Assembly (NCBI GenBank): GCA_017546605.1
Contig: JAFYSH010000014.1
Coordinates: 124,001-188,000, forward strand
From: Bacteroidales bacterium
Lineage (GTDB): Bacteria > Bacteroidota > Bacteroidia > Bacteroidales > UBA932
Direction of reading: 5' to 3'
DNA length: 64,000 bases
In this document: positions 52,680 through 61,419 of the stretch, one piece after another
Numbering within the stretch: position 1 is the first letter of the stretch
How the letters are laid out: each line of letters begins with the position of its first letter
The notes under the pieces: model-generated
The model's database searches: none
Told to the model about the DNA's origin: nothing
Seen by the model: the letters and a program-made list of their open reading frames with translations, nothing else
Made by a program: the position numbers and the translations under genes

Positions 52680-53885
52680 ATGAAACGATGGTTATTGGGA
52701 TTGTTGGCTTGCTTGGGGGTGAGTTGCTGTGCGACTGCGCCCGTAGCGCCGGAGACGTTTATTCAAGATGAACGCGCCGCACAGATTCAAGTTGGGGCTT
52801 TGTCGTTTGATGATTATTTGCCGTTGTTGGAGGGGAAACGTGTGTCGATTCTTTCGAACCAGACAGGCATGGTCAGTGCGACCAGTCACTTGTTGGATAC
52901 GTTGTTATCGATGGGTGTACAAGTAGTTTCGATCATGTCGCCGGAGCATGGATTCCGCGGTGATGCGGATGCGGGCGAGCACGTGAACGATGGTGTGGAT
53001 GCTAAAACGGGGATTCCGATCCGTTCGTTGTATGCAAAAGGCATCAATCGTCCCAGTGATGAGGTGATGGATGAGTTTGATGTGATGGTATTTGACTTGC
53101 AGGATGTGGGGGTACGTTTCTATACCTACAACGCAACCATGGCTCGGGTAATGGAAGCGTGTGCTGAAAAAGGCAAGCAATTCATTGTGTTGGATCGTCC
53201 TAATCCACTTGGGTTTTATGTGGACGGTCCCATCCTGGATATGAAATACAAGTCGGGCGTGGGCTGGTTGCCGATTCCGATTGTTCACGGGATGACTTTG
53301 GGTGAACTGGCGTTGATGATCAATGGAGAGGATTGGCTGAAAGATGGCATTCAATGCGATTTGACGGTGGTTCCGTGCAAACACTATACCCGTGATATGA
53401 AGTATGCATTGCCGATCAAACCGTCTCCGAACCTTCCGAACATGCGGTCAATCTATCTCTATCCGTCTTTGTGTTTCTTCGAAGCGACACCGGTGAGCTT
53501 GGGGCGTGGAACCGATGGTCCCTTCCAGTTGTACGGCCATCCGAATATGAAGGGGTACGATTTTCAGTTTACTCCGCGCAGTGTTCCGGGGGCTAAGAAT
53601 CCGCCGCAATTGGATCGTGAATGCCAAGGAGTGGATCTCCGCTATCAACCTTCGTTGGCAGCGATCAATGAAGAAGGGATTGATCTTTCGTATGTCATTG
53701 ATGCCTACAATAACCTCAACCTGGATGACCATTTCTTCCGATCCTTCTTTGAACTGCTTTTCGGCCGGGATTATGGCCGTAAGATGATCAAAGCTGGAAA
53801 ATCTGCTGAGGAAATTGAGGCAATGTGGGCAGACGATGTCGTCAAATTTAAGGAACAGCGCCGGCCGTATCTGATTTACGAGTAG
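52680..53885 (+). CDS. exo-beta-N-acetylmuramidase NamZ-like (DUF1343)
   Basis: 401 residues with a lipoprotein-type signal (Cys16 or Cys17 after LGVS). The DUF1343/GH171 landmarks are SNQTGM, SPEHGFRGDADAGE, DLQDVGVRFYTY and LDRPNPLG, with GRGTDGPFQLYGHP later. NamZ enzymes release MurNAc from the end of peptidoglycan fragments; that activity is known for the family and inferred here. Probably a periplasmic lipoprotein involved in wall recycling. 23 bp after tsaE and 10 bp from convergent ispF. Confidence 0.88.
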   Translation: MKRWLLGLLACLGVSCCATAPVAPETFIQDERAAQIQVGALSFDDYLPLLEGKRVSILSNQTGMVSATSHLLDTLLSMGVQVVSIMSPEHGFRGDADAGEHVNDGVDAKTGIPIRSLYAKGINRPSDEVMDEFDVMVFDLQDVGVRFYTYNATMARVMEACAEKGKQFIVLDRPNPLGFYVDGPILDMKYKSGVGWLPIPIVHGMTLGELALMINGEDWLKDGIQCDLTVVPCKHYTRDMKYALPIKPSPNLPNMRSIYLYPSLCFFEATPVSLGRGTDGPFQLYGHPNMKGYDFQFTPRSVPGAKNPPQLDRECQGVDLRYQPSLAAINEEGIDLSYVIDAYNNLNLDDHFFRSFFELLFGRDYGRKMIKAGKSAEEIEAMWADDVVKFKEQRRPYLIYE

Positions 53886-53895
53886 GCGGGGCTGA

Positions 53896-54390
53896 TTAGC
53901 GATAAAGTAGAATGGAGGCGTAGGTGGCTACGCCTTCTTCTTTTCCTACGAATCCCAATTTTTCGGTGGTGGTGGCTTTGACGGAAATGCAGTCCAGGGG
54001 GATGTGCAGGTCTTCTGCCAAGCAGGCACGCATCGCATCGATGTAAGGGCGTACTTTCGGGCGTTGCAGGGCGATAGTCAGGTCCACATTGGCGATTTGA
54101 TAGCCGCTTTGCTGCACCAGTTCCACGACACGGCGTAGAAGAATACGGCTGTCAATGCCTTTGAATTCAGCCGAGGTGTCCGGAAAATGTTTGCCGATGT
54201 CTCCGGCTGCAATGGCGCCCAGCAGGGCATCGCAGAGGGCGTGGATGGCAACGTCTCCATCGGAGTGTGCGACACAGCCTCGGGTATGTGGAATGGAAAC
54301 TCCACAGAGGATCAAAGGCAGGCCGTCGGCCAATTGGTGTACATCGTAGCCGTTTCCAATTCGGAAAGGGAGAGGGGTGCAGTGTTCCAT
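53896..54390 (-). CDS. ispF: 2-C-methyl-D-erythritol 2,4-cyclodiphosphate synthase
   Basis: 164 residues from the ATG at 54390; the frame runs 12 codons further to 54426, but the -7 TACCTTTG at 54424-54431 makes that impossible for this promoter. Metal ligands in GYDVHQL (Asp-x-His), HSDGDVAIHALCDALLGA and the KATTTEKLGFVGKEEG end block are intact. It closes the ring of CDP-ME-2P in isoprenoid synthesis, after IspD. Confidence 0.96.
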   Translation of the reverse strand: MEHCTPLPFRIGNGYDVHQLADGLPLILCGVSIPHTRGCVAHSDGDVAIHALCDALLGAIAAGDIGKHFPDTSAEFKGIDSRILLRRVVELVQQSGYQIANVDLTIALQRPKVRPYIDAMRACLAEDLHIPLDCISVKATTTEKLGFVGKEEGVATYASILLYR

Positions 54391-54423
54391 AACGATCGTG
54401 GTTGTGATTGTTGATTCCGCAAG

Positions 54424-54431
54424 CAAAGGTA
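54424..54431 (-). promoter_or_regulatory. -7 element of ispF
   Basis: Minus-strand TACCTTTG, 33 bp before the ATG at 54390. It excludes the longer start. Confidence 0.55.
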
Positions 54432-54444
54432 AAATAATTTATGC

Positions 54445-54452
54445 TATCTTTG
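54445..54452 (+). promoter_or_regulatory. -7 element of the mutL operon
   Basis: Plus-strand TATCTTTG, 20 bp before the ATG at 54473, divergent from ispF; no TTTG at -33. Confidence 0.6.
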
Positions 54453-54472
54453 TAGGATTAAAAATAAAGAAT

Positions 54473-54811
54473 ATGGCGGTAAATTTTAGTTTTTTCAAGA
54501 TCCCCGAACATCGTGTGTTTAATTATCAGCCTCGTTATTACGATCCCCGCAAGGAGCGTCGTGAGGCTTTGATGAAGGAGTTGAAGAAAGAGAAAGCACA
54601 ACTGGAGGGCGAAGCGTGGGAGGATGAACCGTATGTGCCTGGAAAATTAATTCGCGGAAAATTTACGGAGGCAGCAGCGCAGAACCGGCGTCAGCCTTTC
54701 AAGCCTACGACCATGCGGCTGATTACCTACATTTCCTTGGCGATTTTCTTTATTTTCTTGGTATTTTTTGGCGATATGTTCGTTGAATTGATGAATTCAA
54801 TTTATCGGTAA
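54473..54811 (+). CDS. small membrane protein upstream of mutL
   Basis: 112 residues from the ATG at 54473 (MAVNFSFFKIPEHRVFNYQPRYYDP is the opening pattern); the frame is open further upstream but the -7 element is there. A charged Lys/Glu region (about 28-52) is followed by a basic patch and one C-terminal membrane helix (about 82-105, ISLAIFFIFLVFFGDMFVEL). I recall similar small proteins next to mutL in other Bacteroidota, with no known function. 3 bp before mutL, so co-transcribed. Confidence 0.82.
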   Translation: MAVNFSFFKIPEHRVFNYQPRYYDPRKERREALMKELKKEKAQLEGEAWEDEPYVPGKLIRGKFTEAAAQNRRQPFKPTTMRLITYISLAIFFIFLVFFGDMFVELMNSIYR

Positions 54812-54814
54812 TTC

Positions 54815-56602
54815 ATGATGTTGCAAGTTCTTTCTTCACGTGTGGCGAATCTGATTGCGGCTGGCGAAGTGGTACAGCGACCGGCTTCAGTTGTCAAGGA
54901 GTTGATGGAGAATTCCATTGACGCCGGGGCGACTCGTGTCTCGGTGGAGATTTTGGATGCCGGTCGGACGTTGATCCGGATCACGGATGACGGCTGTGGA
55001 ATGTCGCCGGCAGATGCCCGATTGGCATTTGAACGGCACGCAACTTCCAAAATTGCTCAAGAAGAAGATTTGCAGGCCATCACTACGTATGGATTTCGTG
55101 GTGAGGCGCTCCCTTCGATAGCTGCGGTGGCAGAGGTGACTCTGCGCACTTGTCGAGCGGAGGATGAGACCGGTAGTGAGGTGCGTTTTGCAGCCTCGGA
55201 ATGTGTTTCTCAGGAGTTGGTACAAGCGCCCGTTGGGACGAGCATTTCCGTGAGGAATCTTTTTTACAATGTGCCGGCACGGCGTAAATTTTTGAAAGCG
55301 GACACGACGGAGTTTCGTGCCATTGTCCAAGAGTTTTGCCGGGTGGCCTTGTCCTATCCGTCCTTGTCTTTCAAACTTGTCCATAATGGAAAAACGGTGC
55401 ATCAGCTGGAGAGTTGTGCAAACCGCAAATTGCGGATCCGGGAGATTGCTGGGAAGATGATTGCCCAACAAATTACAGAAGTATCGGTGGATACATCGGT
55501 TGTCCGTGTTCACGGTTTTGTGGGTGTTCCGGAAGAGGCGCGCAAACATCAGCCGTACCAATACCTTTTTGTGAATGGTCGTTATTTTCAGAGCCGTTAC
55601 CTGTTCAAGGCCATTGCCAAGGCTTATGAAAAGATCATAGCGCCCGATCAGGTTCCTGTTTATTTCTTGTATCTGGAATGTGATCCGGCAGACGTGGATA
55701 TCAATATTCATCCGGCCAAAACGGAAGTCAAGTTTGAAAATGAATCCATGATTTTTGATATCGTCTATGCCGCGGTACGGGAGGCAGTTGGAAAGAATGC
55801 CTTTGGTCCGAGCATTGATTTTGATACCGAGGGAGCTCCGGAGATTCCGGTCTTTGACCACCATCGTCCGGTGGGTCCTCCCAAAATTGATTTTGATCCC
55901 TTGTTTAATCCGTTCAAGGAAGAAACAGCGGCACCGCAAATTCGGGGGACAGCATCCGCATCCTTGACGCCCAATCGGGAAGAGTTTGAGTACCCGTCGC
56001 GCTTGAATGATTCGATGCAAGTGGACGGCTATTCCCAATTGTTCCGGGATGAAACAGCTGGGCAGCGTCCGTTGTTACAGGTGCGCGGTCAGTATCTGAT
56101 CACAACCGTAAAGTCGGGGATTCTGTTGATTGATATCCTGCGAGCTAAGGAGCGGATCTTTTATGAACGTTATCAAGCAGCTTTATCAAAGCAAGCACCG
56201 GTAGCGCAAGCCACGATGTTCCCTCAGCAGGCTACGGTGGATCCGATGACCTGGTCGCTGATTGAAGAGCATGCTGAGAAATTGGCAAGAATGGGTTTTG
56301 ATATCCGTCTTTTTGGTGCGGATACGGTGGTCATTCATGCTTGCCCGGAGGGTTTCCCGGTGGATATTCAGGAGCCGCAACGCTTAATTGATGAAGTGGT
56401 TGTGTTGTTGGATGAGCCGGAAGAAAATTGGGCGGTACCGATTGCCGGTTTGTGTGCTGGCGTGCGGAAGGGATCGATGAATCCGGCGGAGGCACAGTTC
56501 TTGGTGGACTCCTTGTTTGCTTGTGCAGAGCCGAACTATTCCCCCCGTGGAAAAAAATGTATGACGCTGATTACATTGGAGGAATTGGCGAAATTGTTGT
56601 AA
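54815..56602 (+). CDS. mutL: DNA mismatch repair protein MutL
   Basis: 595 residues. GHKL ATPase N-terminus: ELMENSIDAGAT, DDGCGM and YGFRGEAL are intact. The C-terminal half (after about 400) keeps the dimerisation fold, but the endonuclease metal motif DQHA...E is replaced by DILRAKERIFYE, and the end block reads PNYSPRGKKC. It links MutS mismatch recognition to strand removal; nicking activity is doubtful here. The linker (about 335-405) is Pro/Asp-rich. Second gene of the operon. Confidence 0.95.
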   Translation: MMLQVLSSRVANLIAAGEVVQRPASVVKELMENSIDAGATRVSVEILDAGRTLIRITDDGCGMSPADARLAFERHATSKIAQEEDLQAITTYGFRGEALPSIAAVAEVTLRTCRAEDETGSEVRFAASECVSQELVQAPVGTSISVRNLFYNVPARRKFLKADTTEFRAIVQEFCRVALSYPSLSFKLVHNGKTVHQLESCANRKLRIREIAGKMIAQQITEVSVDTSVVRVHGFVGVPEEARKHQPYQYLFVNGRYFQSRYLFKAIAKAYEKIIAPDQVPVYFLYLECDPADVDINIHPAKTEVKFENESMIFDIVYAAVREAVGKNAFGPSIDFDTEGAPEIPVFDHHRPVGPPKIDFDPLFNPFKEETAAPQIRGTASASLTPNREEFEYPSRLNDSMQVDGYSQLFRDETAGQRPLLQVRGQYLITTVKSGILLIDILRAKERIFYERYQAALSKQAPVAQATMFPQQATVDPMTWSLIEEHAEKLARMGFDIRLFGADTVVIHACPEGFPVDIQEPQRLIDEVVVLLDEPEENWAVPIAGLCAGVRKGSMNPAEAQFLVDSLFACAEPNYSPRGKKCMTLITLEELAKLL

Positions 56603-56609
56603 ATCCAGT

Positions 56610-57263
56610 ATGAGAAATTTAACACCTGTTGTAAAAAACCTGCTCATCATCAATGTGGTGGTGTTGCTGCTTTCTTCGTTTACCGGCGATTTTATGTACC
56701 GGTATTTTTCGTTGTTTTATTTTGAATCCGAATTGTTCCATCCCTATCAGTTCATTTCCCACATGTTTATGCATGGAGGGTTCTGGCACTTGTTTTTCAA
56801 TATGTACACCCTCATGATTTTTGGAACGTTGTTGGAGAATGTTTGGGGGAGCAAGAAGTTCTTCTTGTTTTATATGGTAACCGGATTGGGGGCTGCTTTG
56901 TTGCATACGTTGGTGCAGTTCGTTGAGGTACAACACTTTCAAAGCTTGGTGGAGGCTGGAAACGTTGGCGCGATACAGTCCATTCGTCGGATTTTTATGA
57001 CTCCGACAGTGGGTGCTTCGGGAGCAATCTATGGTTTGTTGTTGGCCTATGGTATGTTGTTCCCGAACAATGTAATGGGGTTGATTTTTCCTCCAATTCA
57101 GTTGAAAGCCAAATGGTTTGTTCTGATTTTTGGAGGTATAGAACTCTTCTTGGGCGTTTCGCAATCCGGTGGGAACATTGCGCATTTTGCTCATTTGGGG
57201 GGTATGTTGTTTGGCTTGTTGCTGATTCTATATTGGAAGAAGAAAGGCAGGATGTACTATTAG
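56610..57263 (+). CDS. rhomboid-family intramembrane serine protease
   Basis: 217 residues, about six membrane helices. Catalytic Ser in GASGAIYGL, catalytic His in HFAHLGGMLFG, and HMFMHGGFWHLFFNMYTL carries the HxxxHxxxN motif of the family. It cleaves membrane proteins within the bilayer. 7 bp after mutL and 4 bp before the EEP gene. Substrate unknown. Confidence 0.93.
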   Translation: MRNLTPVVKNLLIINVVVLLLSSFTGDFMYRYFSLFYFESELFHPYQFISHMFMHGGFWHLFFNMYTLMIFGTLLENVWGSKKFFLFYMVTGLGAALLHTLVQFVEVQHFQSLVEAGNVGAIQSIRRIFMTPTVGASGAIYGLLLAYGMLFPNNVMGLIFPPIQLKAKWFVLIFGGIELFLGVSQSGGNIAHFAHLGGMLFGLLLILYWKKKGRMYY

Positions 57264-57267
57264 GCCA

Positions 57268-58344
57268 ATGAAACGTTTTTTTCTGATCAGCATCAGTTTT
57301 CGACTTGTCCTGTTGGTGGCAGCGAGTGCGTTGTTTTTGTCCTACCTCTCGTTGTTTGTCAACCCGGTCCGTTTCTCGTTGCCGGCCTTTTTCGGGCTGT
57401 TCTTCATTCCAATCGCGGGCTTGAACCTCTTGTTGTTGGTACTGGCCCTGTTGCGCAGATCTCGTTCTGTTCTGATTCCGTTGGTGGCTTTGATGCCGTC
57501 TTTGCTGTTTTTGGATTCGTACGTGCATCTGGGACAGCAGCAAGTGGATGAAATTGTCGGAACACAACCTTTGCGATTGATGACGTACAACGTTGGGAGA
57601 TTTGCGGCAGCCAAGGATCCGTTGACACGACGTGAATGTCAGCAACGGATTTTGGATGACATTCGTCAGTCGGATCCGGACGTGGTTTGCTTGCAGGAGT
57701 TTTATATTTCAGATACCAGTCGGCTGAACACGATTCTTGGGGATTATCCCTACAAGTACAAGCACTTGTTCCGCTTGAAAAATGGTGCGTGGTTTGGTAA
57801 TCTGACCGTGAGCCGTTACCCAATTCTGGATCGTGGGCGGATCAGTTTTAAGGGAAGTACCAACTTGTCCATTTGGTCCGATATTCAGTTGGCGACTCAG
57901 GTGGTCCGTGTGTACAACTGTCATCTGGAGTCGTTTAACATTTCCTTCACATCGATGATTCAGAAGTTGGGAGGAGGTGGAGATGATTTTTCGGAGGAGC
58001 TGGGGCATCTGCAATCCAAAATGACTCAGAGTAATCTTCGCCGTGTAGAGCAGGTGAATGTGGTGTTGCAACACATTGGCCAGAGCTCGTATCCGGCTTT
58101 GGTTTGCGGGGATTTGAACGATACTCCGATGTCTTATACTTACTGGCATTTGAGTCGTGGAAGGAAGGATACTTTCGAAAAAGCGGGCGAATATTTGTCC
58201 GGGACCTATGCCGCCTTCTGGCCTTTGCTTCGGATAGACTATGTATTAGTTCCAGAGAATTTTTATGTTCTGCATCATCGGACACCTCGTTTGCCTTGGT
58301 CGGACCACTATCCGGTGATTACAGATTTAAGCATTTATCCTTGA
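57268..58344 (+). CDS. endonuclease/exonuclease/phosphatase-family membrane protein
   Basis: 358 residues. Three N-terminal membrane helices (about 9-30, 38-60, 66-82), then the EEP fold outside: MTYNVGRF, CLQEF (Glu), GDLNDTPMSYTY (Asp, Asn) and SDHYPV (Asp, His) are the metal and catalytic residues. The active domain probably faces the periplasm, so nucleic acid is less likely than a phosphodiester lipid or sugar substrate; that is inference. Operon gene between rhomboid and tsaC. Confidence 0.9.
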   Translation: MKRFFLISISFRLVLLVAASALFLSYLSLFVNPVRFSLPAFFGLFFIPIAGLNLLLLVLALLRRSRSVLIPLVALMPSLLFLDSYVHLGQQQVDEIVGTQPLRLMTYNVGRFAAAKDPLTRRECQQRILDDIRQSDPDVVCLQEFYISDTSRLNTILGDYPYKYKHLFRLKNGAWFGNLTVSRYPILDRGRISFKGSTNLSIWSDIQLATQVVRVYNCHLESFNISFTSMIQKLGGGGDDFSEELGHLQSKMTQSNLRRVEQVNVVLQHIGQSSYPALVCGDLNDTPMSYTYWHLSRGRKDTFEKAGEYLSGTYAAFWPLLRIDYVLVPENFYVLHHRTPRLPWSDHYPVITDLSIYP

Positions 58345-58350
58345 TCAATT

Positions 58351-58917
58351 ATGAATTATCCAGAAATCAATGACGCTATTCGCGTTTTGCGGGATGGTGG
58401 AATTATCCTCTATCCGACCGATACCGTTTGGGGCTTGGGCTGTGATGCCACTTGTCCGGAAGCGGTTGAAAAAATATTCCGTATCAAACAGCGGGAAGAT
58501 GCCAAGAGTTTGATTACATTGGTAAACGGTAGTGATATGTTGTGCCGCTATGTGCGCCAGGTTCCTGAAATAGCTTGGTCGTTGATTGAGGTGAATGATC
58601 AGCCGATGACCCTTGTCTATCCGGGAGCGCAGGGTTTGGCACCGAAAGTGGTTGCCGAAGATGGTACCGCTGCCATCCGTATCCCGCAACATGATTTTTG
58701 TCTACAGTTGATTACCCGTCTGCAAAAGCCCTTGATTTCAACTTCTGCGAACCGTTCGGGAGGATCTACTCCTGCACGTTTTGCCGAAATCTCAGCAGAG
58801 ATTCGTGAGGCGGTTGATTGGATTGCTCCGCAACAATATGAGCAAGGCGCCACCGGCAAACCTTCTTCGTTGATGAAGTTGGGCCTGGGTGGAGAAATTC
58901 AGATTATCCGACCGTAA
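58351..58917 (+). CDS. L-threonylcarbamoyladenylate synthase (TsaC/YwlC/Sua5)
   Basis: 188 residues, single YrdC-type domain. GGIILYPTDTVWGLGCDA, IKQREDAKSLITLV, then ISTSANRSGGSTP are the family blocks. It makes threonylcarbamoyl-AMP for the t6A37 tRNA modification completed by TsaBDE. Short form without the Sua5 C-terminal domain. Last gene of the mutL operon, 9 bp from convergent rsmE. Confidence 0.94.
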   Translation: MNYPEINDAIRVLRDGGIILYPTDTVWGLGCDATCPEAVEKIFRIKQREDAKSLITLVNGSDMLCRYVRQVPEIAWSLIEVNDQPMTLVYPGAQGLAPKVVAEDGTAAIRIPQHDFCLQLITRLQKPLISTSANRSGGSTPARFAEISAEIREAVDWIAPQQYEQGATGKPSSLMKLGLGGEIQIIRP

Positions 58918-58926
58918 GAAAGAGGA

Positions 58927-59637
58927 TTAAAGCAGAGCAGCAGCGGCTGCTGCAAAAACAGCAGCGGTCTCTGCCCGCATACGCATAGTTCCGAAGGTAA
59001 CCGGGACAAAGCCGGCAGCGATGGCTTGTTGGACCTCCGCTTGGCTAAAGTCTCCTTCGGGGCCAATCAGTACAATGACCGGTCCGCTGCCATAGTTTTG
59101 TAGGGCGTTGCGGATCGGTTGTTTTTCGTATTCGTTGCCGCAGTAGGCGATGAGCTTCAGTGCGGATGAAGATGCACTTTGTTGAATGAACTCAGAAATG
59201 GGTGTTAATGAGTGCCATTTGGGAAACCAGGTCCGCAGGGATTGGCGAGCAGCAGCCAGTAAGATTTTTTCTTCCCGTTCGTCTTTGATGACTTTTCGCT
59301 CAGAGTGTTCGCAGAGTAGGGGGGTCACTTCGTCCATCCCCAATTCGGTGGCTTTTTCCAAGAACCACTCAAAACGGTCGATGTTTTTGGTGGGTGCTGC
59401 AGCAATGTGTAGGCGGAAGGGTTGCTCCCAGGCAAAATGCTCGCGGGATTCAATCAGGACCTTGGTACAGCGGCTGTCCGCTTCCAGAATGCGGCCTTGG
59501 CAACGCGTGCCCTGGCCATCGGTAACGGCGATGGGATCGCCTGCCCGATTACGCATGACTTTGATGCAGTGAAATGATTCATCGGCAGATAGTTCAACGG
59601 TGGCATCAGCCAGATTGGGAGCGGTGTACAATTCCAT
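58927..59637 (-). CDS. rsmE: 16S rRNA m3U1498 methyltransferase
   Basis: 236 residues. N-terminal PUA-like domain (LSADESFHCIKVMRNRAGD), then a SPOUT knot with VLIGPEGDFSQAEVQ (GPEGG..-type) and MRMRAETAAVFAAAAA, the typical RsmE end. It methylates U1498 in the decoding region of the 30S subunit. MELYTAPNL is a normal RsmE start; a -7 element lies only 5 nt upstream. Confidence 0.95.
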   Translation of the reverse strand: MELYTAPNLADATVELSADESFHCIKVMRNRAGDPIAVTDGQGTRCQGRILEADSRCTKVLIESREHFAWEQPFRLHIAAAPTKNIDRFEWFLEKATELGMDEVTPLLCEHSERKVIKDEREEKILLAAARQSLRTWFPKWHSLTPISEFIQQSASSSALKLIAYCGNEYEKQPIRNALQNYGSGPVIVLIGPEGDFSQAEVQQAIAAGFVPVTFGTMRMRAETAAVFAAAAAALL

Positions 59638-59642
59638 GTCAA

Positions 59643-59650
59643 CAAAGGTA
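59643..59650 (-). promoter_or_regulatory. -7 element of rsmE
   Basis: Minus-strand TACCTTTG, 5 nt before the ATG at 59637; -33 weak. Predicts a leaderless mRNA. Confidence 0.55.
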
Positions 59651-59683
59651 GCGTTTTTGCGACTTTTTAATGAGTTTTTTATG

Positions 59684-59691
59684 TAAATTTG
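59684..59691 (+). promoter_or_regulatory. -7 element of the DUF5009 gene
   Basis: Plus-strand TAAATTTG, 4 nt before the ATG at 59696. TTTG at 59656-59659 is 24 bp upstream, a bit far. Predicts a leaderless mRNA. Confidence 0.55.
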
Positions 59692-59695
59692 TCGT

Positions 59696-60883
59696 ATGAT
59701 TACAAAATTACCTCGTTACGTAGCTTTGGATGTCTTGCGCGGTATGACCGTTGCGGGTATGATCCTTGTGAATAACCCCGGTAGTTGGGGAAAGATTTTC
59801 CCGCCCTTGCGGCATGCTCCGTGGGATGGATGTACTCCGACCGACTTGGTTTTCCCCTTCTTCCTTTTTGTGGTAGGGGCGGCAATGGCCTTTTCTTTTG
59901 CCAAGTACCAGGAAGGACTCAATGTCCAATCCATGAAAAAATTGGCCAAACGGAGTCTCGCTATCTTTATGGTGGGTTTGGCACTGAATGCTTTCCCGTT
60001 CTACCCGACATCGCCTGATCCGGCCTTGAGTTTTGGTGAGAATTATGTAAACTGGCTGGGTCGCATCCGGATATTGGGCGTTCTGCAAAGAATCGCTTTG
60101 TGTTATTTTGTAGGGGGGATTTTGGCCTTGTGGCTGAAGTCGGGCCGACGGATTTTGTGGGGTATGGGCTTCCTGTTGGTGTTGCATCCTCTAATCTTGC
60201 GTTTGCTGGGAGGTCCGGCGTGGAGTACCCTGGAGGGGAATGTTGCGGGTCCGATTGATGTGGCACTGTTTGGGGATGCTCACGTTTATCATGGTTACGG
60301 AATTGCTTTTGATCCTGAAGGCTTGTTTGGAGTCTTGTCGGGTAGTGCGACCGTTTTGCTGGGTTATCTGATGGGATTGCTGATTCGGAAAACCTCGGAA
60401 AAGATGGAGGCGGTGTCCAAATTGTACACCATTGGCCTGATTTGTTTGGGGTTGGGCTCGGTGCTGAATGTGTGGGTGCCGATCAACAAGCCCTTGTGGA
60501 GCAGTTCGTATGTGTTGTACGCGGGAGGTTGGGCGATTGTGATGTTGGCTTTTTTCATTTATTGGATTGATATTCGGGGTAAGGAAAAGTTCTTTACTCC
60601 ATTCAAGGCCTTGGGAATGAATCCGTTGTTTGCGTTCGTGATGGCGGGTGTCTTTTCCAAAACCTTTAGTCGGATTATCAAGTGGACCGTAATGTTGCCG
60701 CAGGAGGATGGAACTTTTGTTGAAAAAACGTGGAGTCTGTCGTCTTGGTTCTATCAGAACTGTTGTGTTTCCATTTTTGGTGCTACCGAGATGGCGTCGC
60801 TGCTGTATGCGTTGATTTATGTGGCCATTTTTACGGCGATGGCGTTGTTGCTGTACCGAAAGAGAATTGTCATTAAACTTTAG
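59696..60883 (+). CDS. DUF5009 / heparan-alpha-glucosaminide acetyltransferase-like membrane protein
   Basis: 395 residues with about 10-11 membrane helices. ALDVLRGMTVAGMILVNNPG and WDGCTPTDLVFPFFLFVVGAAMAF are the signatures of the NagX/HGSNAT-like family (acyltransferase-3 clan), some members of which are proposed to acetylate amino sugars across the membrane. The role in this organism (wall or host-glycan amino sugars) is unknown. First gene of an operon with the phosphodiesterase and S9B peptidase. Confidence 0.9.
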   Translation: MITKLPRYVALDVLRGMTVAGMILVNNPGSWGKIFPPLRHAPWDGCTPTDLVFPFFLFVVGAAMAFSFAKYQEGLNVQSMKKLAKRSLAIFMVGLALNAFPFYPTSPDPALSFGENYVNWLGRIRILGVLQRIALCYFVGGILALWLKSGRRILWGMGFLLVLHPLILRLLGGPAWSTLEGNVAGPIDVALFGDAHVYHGYGIAFDPEGLFGVLSGSATVLLGYLMGLLIRKTSEKMEAVSKLYTIGLICLGLGSVLNVWVPINKPLWSSSYVLYAGGWAIVMLAFFIYWIDIRGKEKFFTPFKALGMNPLFAFVMAGVFSKTFSRIIKWTVMLPQEDGTFVEKTWSLSSWFYQNCCVSIFGATEMASLLYALIYVAIFTAMALLLYRKRIVIKL

Positions 60884-60888
60884 CGTCT

Positions 60889-61407
60889 ATGCCTTACATC
60901 GGATTGTTGTCGGATACGCATTGTTATTTTGATGCCGCTGTGGCCAAATTTTTTGAACCAGTGGATGAGATCTGGCATGCTGGAGACTTTGGAGATTTGG
61001 AAACGGCCCGTAAGATAGCTTCGGTCAAGCCTTTGCGGGGGGTGTATGGTAATTGTGACGGTACATCCATTCGGGAAATTTATCCTTATACCCAGTACTT
61101 TGAGTGTGGGGGAATGCGTGTCCTGATGATGCACATTGGGGGATACCCAGGACGCTATGATTTTAAGGCTTATCAGCTCATCGAGGCGCACCGGCCGGAT
61201 ATCTTTGTTTGTGGGCACTCTCATATTTTGAAGGTGGTGAATGACAAGCCCCGTAATATGCTGGTTCTGAATCCCGGGGCTGCAGGGATTTCGGGCTTTC
61301 ATCAAGTGAGGACGGCTTTGCGTTTTCGGATTGATCAAGGGCGTATTTATGATATGGAAGTTTGTGAATGGGAGAAGTCCATACGTAATCAAGAGGATTT
61401 TATTTAA
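60889..61407 (+). CDS. YfcE/MJ0936-type metallophosphoesterase
   Basis: 172 residues. Metal-binding motifs in order: LLSDTHCYFD (DxH), HAGDFGD (GD), YGNCD (GNxD in short form), HIGGYPG and CGHSH (GHxH). The family hydrolyses small phosphodiesters in the cytoplasm; natural substrates are mostly unknown. 5 bp after the DUF5009 gene and 12 bp before the peptidase. Confidence 0.92.
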   Translation: MPYIGLLSDTHCYFDAAVAKFFEPVDEIWHAGDFGDLETARKIASVKPLRGVYGNCDGTSIREIYPYTQYFECGGMRVLMMHIGGYPGRYDFKAYQLIEAHRPDIFVCGHSHILKVVNDKPRNMLVLNPGAAGISGFHQVRTALRFRIDQGRIYDMEVCEWEKSIRNQEDFI

Positions 61408-61419
61408 CACTATGATAGT

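Noticed and set aside
54887-56038. A 383-codon open frame on the minus strand, opposite mutL
   Set aside because: Antisense to a well-supported gene; no signal, domain or promoter.
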